In this document: positions 16,401 through 24,600 of the stretch, in pieces | Layout of the letters: each line of letters starts with the position of its first letter | Position numbering within the stretch: the stretch's first letter is position 1 | NCBI GenBank assembly: GCA_003559475.1 | Contig: PWLF01000268.1 | Span: 1-44,712, forward strand | Direction of reading: 5' to 3' | Length of the DNA stretch: 44,712 bases | From: Bacteroidales bacterium | Lineage (GTDB): Bacteria > Bacteroidota > Bacteroidia > Bacteroidales > UBA7960 | Notes under the pieces: model-generated | The model's database searches: none | Told to the model about the DNA's origin: nothing | Seen by the model: only the letters and a program-made list of their open reading frames with translations | Made by a program: the position numbers and the translations under genes

Positions 16401-18013
16401 TAGAAGAAATTGAAACAGTTATTACTTGGTATGACGCTTCTGATGTCGAAGCTATATATGTATTTGTAGGGGAAGAAAGAGTGGATTTTACCTTCGATAT
16501 TGAGGATATTGATGGAGAAACAGCTGAACTTACGATGTATCCTCCTTCTGAAAAATCAAATAGTGGTTTCTTGAAAGATGGAAGTTTTATTATAACGGGT
16601 TATATTGAGTTTGATGCAGGAGATGATTCAGAGTTTACTATTGAAATAATTAATCCAACATGGTACGTGAGTATCAGGGTACGTGACAGCGAAACAGATA
16701 CGGGAATAGAAAATGCTGAAGTTTATATTCAGGAAACCGGTGAAACATTCTATACTGATATCAACGGACTCATTGATATATCATTGCCATCGGGAGACTA
16801 TACTCTGGACATTACGGCTTTTGGGTATATTGCTGAAATGGATTATCCTATAACTGTTGAAGAAGTTTTTGATAATAATTTCTATATAGAATTAGATAAA
16901 GACCCGAATGTGTTTGTTGAAGTCATAGAAACAGACCCTGTACATGAAGAAACAAATGTTTCTATTACAACTAATATCAGCATAACTTTTGAAAGAAATA
17001 TTATTGATATGGGATTTGGTGATATTACATTTGAGGATGAAGAATCTAATCCGCTGGGATATGAGGATATTTCAATTACAGATGGAAATGTACTATACAT
17101 TGAGCTTAATCATCCTCTTGAATATGAAACGGAATATACTTTAACTATCCCTGATTATGCGGTTGCGGATGCTGAGTTAGATTTTATCATTATGGAAGAG
17201 GATTTGGTTTTGATATTTACTACTATGATTAATCCGTTTAATGATGCAACTTTATCTGATTTAACTGTTGATGGTACAACTGTTGAGGGCTTTGACCCTG
17301 CGGTACTTGATTATATTGTTGAGCTGCCTTATGGTACTACAGATATACCTGTTGTAGGAGCAACAGCTAATAGCGCAGAAGCAGATGTTGAAATAGAGCA
17401 AGCTTCAGAACTGCCGGGAACAGCTTCAGTTGAAGTTACTGCAGGAGATGATGTGACTCAGAACACCTATACTGTTGAATTTATAATAGCAGACCCAGAA
17501 CCAAGTGATGATGCTACCCTTGCAGATTTGACTGTTGATGGTACAACTGTTGATGGTTTTGATCCTAATGTTCTTAGCTATTCAGTTGAGTTGCCTTATG
17601 GCACTACGGATATTCCTGTTGTTGGTGCAGAAGCTAATGATGATAACGCTTCAGTTGATATAACTCAAGCAACAGAAATACCAGGAACAGCAACCGTTTT
17701 AGTTACAGCAGAAGATGGGGAAACAGAAATTAATTATACAGTTGAATTCTCCATTGAAAGCGGGATAGAAGAATTTGATTCTTATATTACCCTCTTCCCA
17801 ATACCTGCAAGAGACTTTTTAAAAGTTTCATCACATCAAATAATTGAAGCTGTTAAATTATATAATATCAGTGGACAATTATTGATTGATAAAACGGTTA
17901 ATGATAATGATGTTGAACTTGATGTAAGCTATTTGAACTCAGGAGTGTATTTTATCCAAATACATACATTGAATGCGGTTGAAACAAAGAGAATACAGAT
18001 TTTGCGTCATTAA
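10448..18013 (+). CDS. Giant multidomain T9SS-sorted protein with sialidase-like, GLUG, InlB-like and cadherin-like domains
   Basis: This 2521-residue exported protein has a signal peptide (1-33; Met12 is an alternative start). Residues 35-420 form a sialidase-like propeller with five Asp-box motifs (STDEGETF, SADYGVSF, SSDGGDNF, STDNGSSI, SNDGGDSF). Then come an X2-like domain (about 423-535), a carboxypeptidase-regulatory-like domain (541-600), a MAM/cleaved-adhesin-like domain (624-782) and GLUG repeats (about 785-1090, such as VGGLVGLNEEGSIENSYSTG). A block of two InlB-like repeats, X2-like, carboxypeptidase-regulatory-like and Big_5-like domains occurs twice (about 1092-1535 and 1817-2258), with an unassigned region of about 280 residues between. 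Two cadherin-like beta-sandwich repeats (2264-2348, 2354-2436) precede a T9SS type A tail (2441-2521, LFPIPARDFLKV, GVYFIQI). No sialidase active site could be confirmed, so a binding or adhesion role is more likely than catalysis. Confidence 0.88.
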   Translation: MRTKNKNLYLMKTAFMVMTVVFLLTSVTAVCSRVVAPNIMVNDVTANISASASSLAVEGDNVYVVWSDDRSGVSNIYFSRSTDEGETFSTDVLLSGENSDNANVWPSIVADESGGVYVVWTGADGPSLGTGVGVNVWFAKSADYGVSFDTPIQVTTNDGSVFPSIGVYNNYVHVFYASVVPGKGKGMPLANYLLSTSSDGGDNFQSPIQVNNQIPVENVSGNNNTSIDIDPLTGYIYMVWIDGRRVDGNDDIYFAKSTDNGSSIDNNVRVNGLATVWADYNKPNPTVSVGYNDTVYVAYPVYNGDTRIILAKSNDGGDSFTTEELLAHNDNYCSQNGYDIMALADGTIGAVMITDFHGEGGNVWFVQPNSQPLILNDVGADFKEPSLFLTDDGHAHAVWIDDRNTKGNDYNLYYARTKDFEVATIDPESFHFDNMYEWYGAITGEGIETEVTWNDTEDVEQVYMVIDIIENGIPEAEIIYLDFEISEDDGNTAKLLMYYSEEKGNDFFKKGSSYTINGYIGFNEGEEVPFYFILDNHGHIAEIHVYDNDYHHSIHNAEVYVQELDETFYTDGDGEALISFPETGDYHLDISAPGYATLYGYHIEIVDDVFDHIFDIGLSPEFVPCDPFALPHFEDFDHLTPTELPSCWMMLGEGHFNVTTEDEFSYSSPNSVNMFHDEESTALLVLPNFEKVNVSDLFIEFKAYWHGGNDVLEVGVVTDINDIHSFELVEALDISIFKITQFFDYSVSFDSYHGEHGHIAFRYGSDDSWGGVFIDDILVDVDYDKFFAGGSGTSTEPWQIATIEHLDNVRHFTGHGHSDKYFIQIDNIDFEDGGTKDDEGWEPIGDPWDPFTGHYDGNDSIIENLTINRPSESFVGLFGFTEGATIENVGLINASVSCGTNVGILIGQARGSSVISDCYSSGEVVNSGEDVGGLIGVIDNSYIYQSYSKADVTASHYVGGLVGLNEEGSIENSYSTGSVSGYVSIGGLVGENAGTIIDSYSTGYVSGSNDVGGLVGMDDSKGVTNSFWDTNTSGQEESQGGEGKSTIEMVSEATFGAWDFTDVWGIEEGDSYPYLLWQGNAEDHNYPPSYTLTLEVYPDETAGTVENLSGDGPFIAGTMVDLLAEAEDGYEFLNWRKDGSQISIEESFEYQMPAENVTLTAHFIAEGTDIFEVSIAVEPDGVGYTEGQGSYEEGDPVTVKAFSEDPSFVFENWIDDDTLDEETDNPYLFTMPDNDVNLTANFRPAISATIDPDSWSFPSFDDLEPVETIVTWNDATEVTAVYIQVNGHQEHFTYDVEPINEETATLYIGGKPDEKFGHKSKGELEFDGFVEFDIGDPAPFTLIFTDPKWEVDIWVYDEDTNDGIPYVTVHVVEEDETYVTDQWGDVEFSLREGNYNLNISQFGYIPLENYPITVEENLFDGNKFDIPMERDYNAYVEVIDSDPYEGEIDVSINTEFITITFERDIQEGIVGFGFGEITFIDEHSTNIGFNDIYITEGNVLNINVYDLLEYETEYTLTIPEGAVRDAEIEDIVMENDFVLTFTTEEEEFFSIEMLDGNIDFVYHEGDYFEVEFFIPDLPSILEGMTFSVDQYVMIDEETFVPETVIPDINVTPINDRRFRVFGTVGDVTNLGVISFDFYIVDPTGEDPIMVHSTSHFDPGSGSLFGIAFVGVNIPDGDIVESPRLSEFDNLYDTEQSISFIKAGEGMITYEPGLDIMSRFMYLQNFQSYVIIESDEEYYAEVYTDALNFLHDRSALVTLYDVDYDYFKIYHTDFLTPANYDSNIDPTANSTAEKSNGTLTFEVDGFSRYTVLQNLYELALEVDPIGAGTAENLTGDGPFAAGTQLDLLATAESGWQFANWEKDGANIYGNESFLYTMPAEDVTLTAIFVDETTDLYSVSIDIDPEGAGYTTGQGNYEEGQNVSVEAFENEGYVFVNWTDDGILDETDNPYSFLMPDDEVNLTANFRDFEHASIDPDYFEYDDFDDVEEIETVITWYDASDVEAIYVFVGEERVDFTFDIEDIDGETAELTMYPPSEKSNSGFLKDGSFIITGYIEFDAGDDSEFTIEIINPTWYVSIRVRDSETDTGIENAEVYIQETGETFYTDINGLIDISLPSGDYTLDITAFGYIAEMDYPITVEEVFDNNFYIELDKDPNVFVEVIETDPVHEETNVSITTNISITFERNIIDMGFGDITFEDEESNPLGYEDISITDGNVLYIELNHPLEYETEYTLTIPDYAVADAELDFIIMEEDLVLIFTTMINPFNDATLSDLTVDGTTVEGFDPAVLDYIVELPYGTTDIPVVGATANSAEADVEIEQASELPGTASVEVTAGDDVTQNTYTVEFIIADPEPSDDATLADLTVDGTTVDGFDPNVLSYSVELPYGTTDIPVVGAEANDDNASVDITQATEIPGTATVLVTAEDGETEINYTVEFSIESGIEEFDSYITLFPIPARDFLKVSSHQIIEAVKLYNISGQLLIDKTVNDNDVELDVSYLNSGVYFIQIHTLNAVETKRIQILRH

Positions 18014-18035
18014 TTGTTTATTTTAATTAGATTTT

Positions 18036-18077
18036 TATCCCCGAATAATTTATTGAGTTATTCGGGGATATTTTTTT
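18036..18077 (+). terminator. Intrinsic terminator of the giant T9SS gene
   Basis: A 13-base perfect stem (18036-18048 with 18058-18070, core ATCCCCGAATAA and TTATTCGGGGAT) has a 9-base loop and is followed by seven T residues. It lies 23 bases after the stop codon. Confidence 0.92.
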
Positions 18078-18148
18078 ATTGCCGGATTTAAAATACCTGC
18101 AAAAGTTTATTCAACAATAATAATGTTATTATAAACATTGTTATTTAT

Positions 18149-18156
18149 TATCTTTG
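18149..18156 (+). promoter_or_regulatory. Probable -7 box for the RlmD gene
   Basis: TATCTTTG matches TAnnTTTG. It overlaps an in-frame TTG at 18154, which therefore cannot be the translation start of a transcript made from this box. This supports the GTG at 18175 as the start. The -33 element is weak. Confidence 0.5.
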
Positions 18157-18174
18157 CTCAAAAAATCCATAAAG

Positions 18175-19602
18175 GTGAGCAGAAAAAACAGATTAACAGG
18201 TCAAATTTTTGAAAAAATAAAAATTATAGATATTGGAGCAGAAGGGAAAGCTATAGCTAAAATAGAGGAGATGATCTTATTTATCCCTTTTGGAGCTCCC
18301 GGAGATGTTGTTGATGCCAGGATTGTAAAGCACAAGAAAAATTTTCTTGAGGGAAGAATTATTTCTTTTCATGAAAGATCAAATATAAGAACAGACCCAT
18401 TTTGTGAACATTTCGGAATATGTGGAGGATGCAAGTGGCAGCATATTGATTATAAGGAACAAGTTAAATTTAAACAACAGCAGGTAATTGACAATTTTCA
18501 AAGAATAGGAAAGATTTCATATCAGTTTAAAACAGATCCGATAATTGAATCACCAAAAATTGAATTCTACAGAAACAAACTGGAGTTCTCTTTTTCAAAC
18601 AAAAGGTGGTTGAGTGAAAATGAGATTTTACAAAATGAAAAGATTGAAGATCTCGAAGCGTTAGGTTTTCATGTTCCCGGATTTTTTGATAAAATTATCA
18701 ATATAAATAAATGTTGGCTACAACAAGAACCTTCCAATGAAATACGCAATGCAATCAGAAGTTTTGTTATTAGCAAAGGATATAGTTTTTTTAATATTAG
18801 AGAAAAAGTTGGGTTTTTGCGGAATGTCATAATAAAAAATAATTTAGCAGGTGATTTTATGATAATTTTGATAGTATCTGAAAAAGATGAAAAAGCTATT
18901 TTTTCAATTTTAGATTATCTAAAAAAAAGTTTCCCGCAAATAAAATCCTTGTATTATATGATAAATGCAAAAAAGAATGACTCTATTGATTATTTACAAC
19001 CTGTTTTATATAAAGGAGATCCTTATTTGAAAGAAGATATAGATAATTTGAGTTTTAAAATAGGACCTAAATCTTTTTTTCAAACAAATAGTCATCAGGC
19101 AAAAAATTTATATAAAATTGCCGCAGAATATGCAGATTTGGATGGAAGCCAGGTTGTTTATGACCTTTATACAGGTACTGGAACAATAGCAAATTATGTT
19201 GCAAGAAAATCAAAAAAAGTAATTGGAATTGAGTATATCGAAGATGCTGTGATAGATGCAAGGGAAAACTCTAAAGTCAATAATATTGATAATACTTTTT
19301 TTGTTTCAGGTGATATGGCTGAAGTTCTTAATGAAAAACTATTTGAAGAATACGGAAGACCGGATGTTGTAATAACAGACCCACCACGAGCAGGAATGCA
19401 TTCAAAAGTAATTGAACAATTAAAGAAGTGCGGCACAAGAAAAATTGTTTATATAAGTTGTAACCCGGCAACACAAGCAAGGGATATTGATTTAATGTCT
19501 GATGTTTTTAAAGTTGTGTCAACAAACCCCGTTGATATGTTCCCTCATACTCAGCATGTGGAAAATGTTGCTTTACTTGAAAGGAAAGAAAATAACGAAT
19601 AG
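18175..19602 (+). CDS. rlmD: 23S rRNA (uracil-5-)-methyltransferase, RlmD type
   Basis: Taken from the GTG at 18175 this is a 475-residue TrmA/RlmD-family enzyme, which methylates carbon 5 of a uridine in 23S rRNA (U1939 in E. coli) with S-adenosylmethionine. It has a TRAM-like N-terminal domain (IDIGAEGKAIAK). Iron-sulfur cluster cysteines follow at 77, 83 and 86 (CEHFGICGGC), with a likely fourth in INKCWLQ. The SAM-binding loop is DLYTGTGTIANY, then come DPPRAGMH and the nucleophile Cys429 in YISCNPATQARD. A TTG 21 bases upstream would extend the protein by seven residues, but it overlaps the predicted -7 box, and beginning at SRKNRL matches related proteins that begin with a short Arg/Lys-rich stretch. 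The family includes paralogues, so the exact uridine is inferred. It ends four bases before the convergent lipoprotein gene. Confidence 0.9.
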   Translation: MSRKNRLTGQIFEKIKIIDIGAEGKAIAKIEEMILFIPFGAPGDVVDARIVKHKKNFLEGRIISFHERSNIRTDPFCEHFGICGGCKWQHIDYKEQVKFKQQQVIDNFQRIGKISYQFKTDPIIESPKIEFYRNKLEFSFSNKRWLSENEILQNEKIEDLEALGFHVPGFFDKIININKCWLQQEPSNEIRNAIRSFVISKGYSFFNIREKVGFLRNVIIKNNLAGDFMIILIVSEKDEKAIFSILDYLKKSFPQIKSLYYMINAKKNDSIDYLQPVLYKGDPYLKEDIDNLSFKIGPKSFFQTNSHQAKNLYKIAAEYADLDGSQVVYDLYTGTGTIANYVARKSKKVIGIEYIEDAVIDARENSKVNNIDNTFFVSGDMAEVLNEKLFEEYGRPDVVITDPPRAGMHSKVIEQLKKCGTRKIVYISCNPATQARDIDLMSDVFKVVSTNPVDMFPHTQHVENVALLERKENNE

Positions 19603-19606
19603 TTTT

Positions 19607-20299
19607 TTAGTTGTCGTGAGTTTTATAATCAATAACTTTATACCTGTAGTCTATACCGCTAATGATTGAACCATCAACATCTTTTTTTAAATCAATATAT
19701 TCCTTATATATTAGACCTATATTTTTTGCATATTTTTCGGTTTGATATTTTTCGCTTATTAATGTTTTTTCATCTTTTTGCAATACTGTGGCTACAGAAT
19801 CAAAATTCAAATCATTTATTGAATAGGAGTGGTGCAGATCAGTTATAGTATATGTTTGCTCTTCTTTAAAATTATAGGCATTCCCATTCCATCTTTTGTT
19901 AATTCTTAAAGGGAAGGCTAATTTTATATATCTAATATTCTCTTCTACTTTTTCTGCACGTGAGGTTATTCGTCTTGCCATCCATACGTTTTTAATATCC
20001 CAGTCCTCATTTTCGTCATTGCGAATATATCTTTCAAGACGGATGGTTTCTTTTCCGGAATCATCTATAAATGTACTTTCGAAATATTCTTTTATTTGAT
20101 AATAAAAAGTATCAACAGTACCTGTAAAATCATCATGAACTATAGAATCAACTTCATAAATAACAGAATGTCCAACGTTTACCGGAAAGTATTCATGATA
20201 AAGTTCTTCATCAACAGTTGTTTCGTCTTTTTGACATGCTAAAACAAACAGAGTTAATATAAATAAACTGTAAATTAATGATTTATAGTACTTGGTCAT
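19607..20299 (-). CDS. Lipoprotein of unknown function
   Basis: This 230-residue protein has a signal peptide with a lipobox, LFVLAC, where Cys22 would be lipid-modified, followed by QKDETT. The mature part opens with YHEYFPVNVGHSVIYEVDSI, a start shared by many Bacteroidota lipoproteins of beta-rich type, and has alternating hydrophobic strands to the end. I do not recognise a catalytic motif. It is probably exported and membrane-anchored. Its stop lies four bases from the end of the convergent rlmD gene, with no terminator hairpin between them. It is 86 bases downstream of the Ste24-type protease gene and has its own possible -7 box, so it may be transcribed separately. Confidence 0.78.
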   Translation of the reverse strand: MTKYYKSLIYSLFILTLFVLACQKDETTVDEELYHEYFPVNVGHSVIYEVDSIVHDDFTGTVDTFYYQIKEYFESTFIDDSGKETIRLERYIRNDENEDWDIKNVWMARRITSRAEKVEENIRYIKLAFPLRINKRWNGNAYNFKEEQTYTITDLHHSYSINDLNFDSVATVLQKDEKTLISEKYQTEKYAKNIGLIYKEYIDLKKDVDGSIISGIDYRYKVIDYKTHDN

Positions 20300-20318
20300 T
20301 TTTTGCTGATATTTAATA

Positions 20319-20326
20319 CAAATTTA
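20319..20326 (-). promoter_or_regulatory. Possible -7 box for the lipoprotein gene
   Basis: CAAATTTA on the plus strand reads TAAATTTG on the minus strand, matching TAnnTTTG, about 20 bases before the ATG at 20299. No clear -33 TTTG was found at the expected distance. Confidence 0.35.
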
Positions 20327-20385
20327 ATTATTTTTTTTGTATTAAGATATTTATATATAAGTTGTTTTTAAGTTATACTACTTGT

Positions 20386-21633
20386 TTAATTATCCTCATA
20401 AGATTTCATATGTTCAAGTCTTTTTAAAATAGGAGGATGAGAATAATTAACAAAAACATAAGCCGGGTGTGGTCTTAAATTACTTAAATGGTTAACTGAC
20501 AATTTCTTCAGTGCTTCTTGTAATGGTTTGGGGTCAAATTTTTCTGCAGCAAACCTATCAGCCTCATATTCATAATGCCTTGATAAAACATTGCCGGCTA
20601 TTCCTAAAATAGTTGATATTGGCGAGTATAATAAGCCAAAAGCTAATATTCCAATATGAAAACTAGGATTTTCAACACCTAAAGCTGCTGACAAAACCGG
20701 GTTATCAATAAAAATTGACAGGATATAAAGCATTATTCCTGTATTTATTGTTGATAGTATTATTGATTTTAATGTATGTTTCTTTTTATAGTGACCGATT
20801 TCATGAGCAAGTATTCCAACTAGTTCATCGGTGCTATGATCATTAATTAAAGTGTCATAAAGTACTATCCTTTTTTTTGCTCCTAATCCGCTGAAATATG
20901 CATTGGCTTTTTTACTGCGCTTAGAACCATCTATCACATATATATTTTTTAATCGAAACCCCGCTTTTTCTGCAAATTTTTCTATTGCATTTCTCAACTC
21001 TCCTTCTTCAAGAGGTTTTTGTTTATTAAATAAAGGGACTATCAAAGTGGAATAAAACATTGACATAAAAATGGAGAATCCTGTAATGAAAGCCCATGCA
21101 TATAGCCAAAATAATGACCCGGCAATTTCATAAAACCAAACAAAAGCTGCAAGTATCCCGCCTCCTATTATTAGCGAAAGCATGTACCCTTTTAGTTTGT
21201 CTGATATATATGTTTTAGGGGTTGTTTGGTTAAAGCCATATTTTTCTTCAATAACAAAAGTATGATATATATCAAAAGGTGTTCCAAGAATATCAGATAA
21301 AAACCCAATTATCCCAAAAAATAATATAGCCATTAATATGGCATGTTCAGTATATTGTCTTATCCATTCATCAAGAAAAGCAAAACCTTGAAAAAACAGT
21401 ATCAGTAATATTGCTATAAAAGATAAAGAACTTGTAATCAAACCAAATTTCATGTTTTCTTTTGAGTAATTCTGTGATTTTCGATATTTGTCTTCATTAT
21501 AAATTCCCTTAAGTTCTTCCGGTAATTTGTTGCTCCATCTTGTAGAATTAAGATAATCCATAACTCTGTCAAAAACAAAGTCAAAAACAATTATCAAAAT
21601 AATAACATAAAAAAGGATTTGTTGAATTTCCAT
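20386..21633 (-). CDS. M48 family membrane metalloprotease, Ste24/CAAX protease type
   Basis: This 415-residue integral membrane protein matches the Ste24 (CAAX prenyl protease 1) branch of family M48. It has the characteristic N-terminal membrane region, the zinc site HEIGH (His277, Glu278, His281) in GILAHEIGHYKKKH, and a downstream glutamate ligand in HYEYEADRFA. Several hydrophobic segments are visible before and after the zinc site, consistent with a multi-pass fold that encloses the active site. The motif SKKANAYFSGLG and the C-terminal HPAYVFVNYSHPPILKRLEHM are also typical. Bacteria do not make prenylated CAAX proteins, so its role is probably membrane protein quality control, which is inference. 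It follows dnaE by 41 bases and may share its transcript. Confidence 0.9.
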   Translation of the reverse strand: MEIQQILFYVIILIIVFDFVFDRVMDYLNSTRWSNKLPEELKGIYNEDKYRKSQNYSKENMKFGLITSSLSFIAILLILFFQGFAFLDEWIRQYTEHAILMAILFFGIIGFLSDILGTPFDIYHTFVIEEKYGFNQTTPKTYISDKLKGYMLSLIIGGGILAAFVWFYEIAGSLFWLYAWAFITGFSIFMSMFYSTLIVPLFNKQKPLEEGELRNAIEKFAEKAGFRLKNIYVIDGSKRSKKANAYFSGLGAKKRIVLYDTLINDHSTDELVGILAHEIGHYKKKHTLKSIILSTINTGIMLYILSIFIDNPVLSAALGVENPSFHIGILAFGLLYSPISTILGIAGNVLSRHYEYEADRFAAEKFDPKPLQEALKKLSVNHLSNLRPHPAYVFVNYSHPPILKRLEHMKSYEDN

Positions 21634-21674
21634 GAAGTTTTGATTTTTAATTAATTTGCAAAAAAATGGTTGTG

Positions 21675-24600
21675 TTATTTTAAAGAAAAATTAAAATCGT
21701 ATTCATTTTTTAATTCCTTTATAAAGTTAACGGGGTCAATTTTTGATTTTTTGGAATTCATCTCTACAGAATAATTGTCCACTTTATCCTTAAAGCAAAG
21801 CTTTAGCTTGGTTTTGCCTTTATGTTTATCCATAAGAGAATCTATTGTGTTAATAAAATTTTCATCTACATCGTTAACAGGCACATATAATAATAATTGT
21901 TCAATATATTTTTCAGCGACGTTGCTTAAAAGATCGACACTTTTAACCTTAACTTCTAGTGCTTCTGATTTAAACCTGTTCTGAATTCTTGCTTTTATAA
22001 AAAGAAAGCTGTAGTCATTTAAATAATTTTTATGTTTAAGGTAGTCTTCTGAGAATAAAAATAATCTAATCGAATCAGAATAATCTTCGATAAAAAATGC
22101 TCCGTATGGCTTATTATTTTTGGTTGTTTTATGTGCTGCAGAGGTTACTATTCCTGCAAAAGAAATTTCTTTTTCTTTGATTTTTTCCAAGTCTTTAAGT
22201 TCGGAAACATTACAGTTGCAGAAATTGTCAATAATTAATTTGTAATCATCAAGCGGATGTCCTGAGATATACATTCCTGCAACATCTTTTTCTTTTTTAA
22301 GAAGTTCTAGTTTTGACCATTCTGAGCATTGTGGAAATTCAGGGTCAGGAATATTAATTTCTTCGCTATCACCAAATAAATTCATTTGTGATTGATTTTC
22401 GCGACTTTTAACATGTTGAGCATGCTTTATAGCTTTATCAATAAAGGTTGTTTCTTCGTTTTCCAATGAGCAAAAATATTGAGCTCTATGAGCTCCTTCA
22501 AAGCAATCAAAGGCTCCTGCCATACAAAGTGATTCCAGCACTCTTTTGTTAACTGCTCTAACGTTCACTCTTTTTATAAAATCAAAAAAGTCTTTATATT
22601 GACCATTTTCCAACCTTTCATTAACAATGCTTTCAACGGCTCCTTCTCCAACGCCTTTTATAGCTCCTAATCCAAAACGTATCTCCCCTTTATCATTTAC
22701 CACAAAGTTAAACAAACTTTCATTGACATCTGGGCCTAAAACCGGGATTTTTTGCCGGTTACACTCTTCCATAAAATAGGTTATCTTTTTTATGTCTTTG
22801 AAGTTATGTGTAAGAACGGCAGCCATATATTCAGGCTTGTAGTGCGATTTTAAATATGCTGTTTTATAAGCTAATACAGAATATGCAGCTGAATGACTTC
22901 TGTTAAAACCATAATTGGCAAATTCTTCCATTATACTGAAAATGCTCTCAGCTTTTTTCTTTTCTATACCTTTTTTAATTGCACCTTCAACAAACACAGA
23001 TTTTTGCTCTTCCATCTCAGCAGCTTTCTTTTTACCCATTGCTCGCCTAAGAATGTCGGCAGCTCCAAGTGAAAAGCCGGCCATTATTTGTGCAGCTTGC
23101 ATTATCTGCTCCTGATAAACCATAATCCCATAAGTAGGCTTAAGTATTTCTTCAAGCCAGGGGTGGGGATACTCAATAGTGTCAATACCTTGTTTTCGCT
23201 TTATAAAAGTAGGGATAAATTCCATAGGCCCAGGCCTGTATAAAGCATTCATTGCTATCAAATCTTCAATGTTTGTTGGCTTTAAATCCTTTAAATAACT
23301 TCGCATACCTTCTGATTCAAACTGAAAAGTGCCTATGGTTTCTCCTTTCTGGTATAGCTCAAAAGCTTTTGCATCATCTAAAGGGATATTATCAATGTCA
23401 ATTTCAATATTATGCCTTAAACTAATATTTTTAACAGCATCTTTAATTATTGAAAGAGTCTTAAGTCCTAAAAAATCCATTTTTAACATGCCTGCCGATT
23501 CAACATAATCGCCATCGTATTGAGTAACGGGCAATTCTGCATATTTTGAAGTACTTAAAGGTACGCAATCTATAAGACTGCTTGGGCCAATGATAACACC
23601 GCAGGCATGAACACCGGTGTGCCTGTTTACGCCTTCAAGGACTAATGCGTTCTGTAATGTGTCTTTTATTAAGGGATTGTCGCTTTTTGTTTCTTTTCCT
23701 AATTCCGGAACATCTTTATATGCTTTAGCTAATTTAATGTCTTGTCTTTCAGGCACCAATTTTGCCAACCTATCTGCTTCCGGCAAAGGTAGCTTCAATA
23801 CTCTAGCAACATCCCTTATAGCAGAACGGGCTGCCATAGTTCCAAAAGTAACTATTTGTGCTACTTTTTCAGAACCATATTTGCTTACTACATAATTAAA
23901 TACTTTTTCCCTGCCTTCATCATCAAAGTCAATATCAATATCAGGCATGGAAATTCTTTCCGGGTTTAAAAATCTTTCAAATAGCAGGTTATATTTTATA
24001 GGGTCAATAGCAGTTATTCCTGTGCAATAAGCAACGGCAGAACCTGCTGCACTTCCTCTTCCCGGACCAACAGCAACACCGTTTTTCTTAGCTTCCCGTA
24101 CCAAATCTTCAACTATCAAAAAATATCCCGGATAACCCATGTTTGAAATAACATCTAATTCCTTGTCTAACCTTTCTTCTATTTGCGGGGTTATTTTTTT
24201 GTATAGTTTTTTTGCTCCTTCATAAGTTAAATGTCGCAGATATTCATCTTCAGTACTGAACCCTTGTGGTAAAGGGAACTCCGGCAAGTATATCTTATTT
24301 GCTAATATATCAAAATCTTCAATTTTATTAACGACCTCTCTGGTATTTGTAATAGCTTCAGGAATATCTTTAAAAAGTTCAGCCATTTCTTCAGGTGTTT
24401 TCAGATACTCTTCACCTGTATATTTCATGCGATTTTCATCATCAAGGTCTTTGCCTGTTTGAAGGCATATTAGGATATCGTGTGCTCTTGAATCTTCAGC
24501 ATTAATAAAATGGCAATCATTAGTGGCTACTACTTTAAGATTATTTTTTTCGGCAAGTTTTAAAAGTGCAGAATTAACAGGTTCTTGTTCCGGTAATCCA

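Noticed and set aside
18154-18174. TTG as start of the RlmD protein
   Set aside because: It overlaps the predicted -7 promoter box and the extra seven residues do not match the family start.
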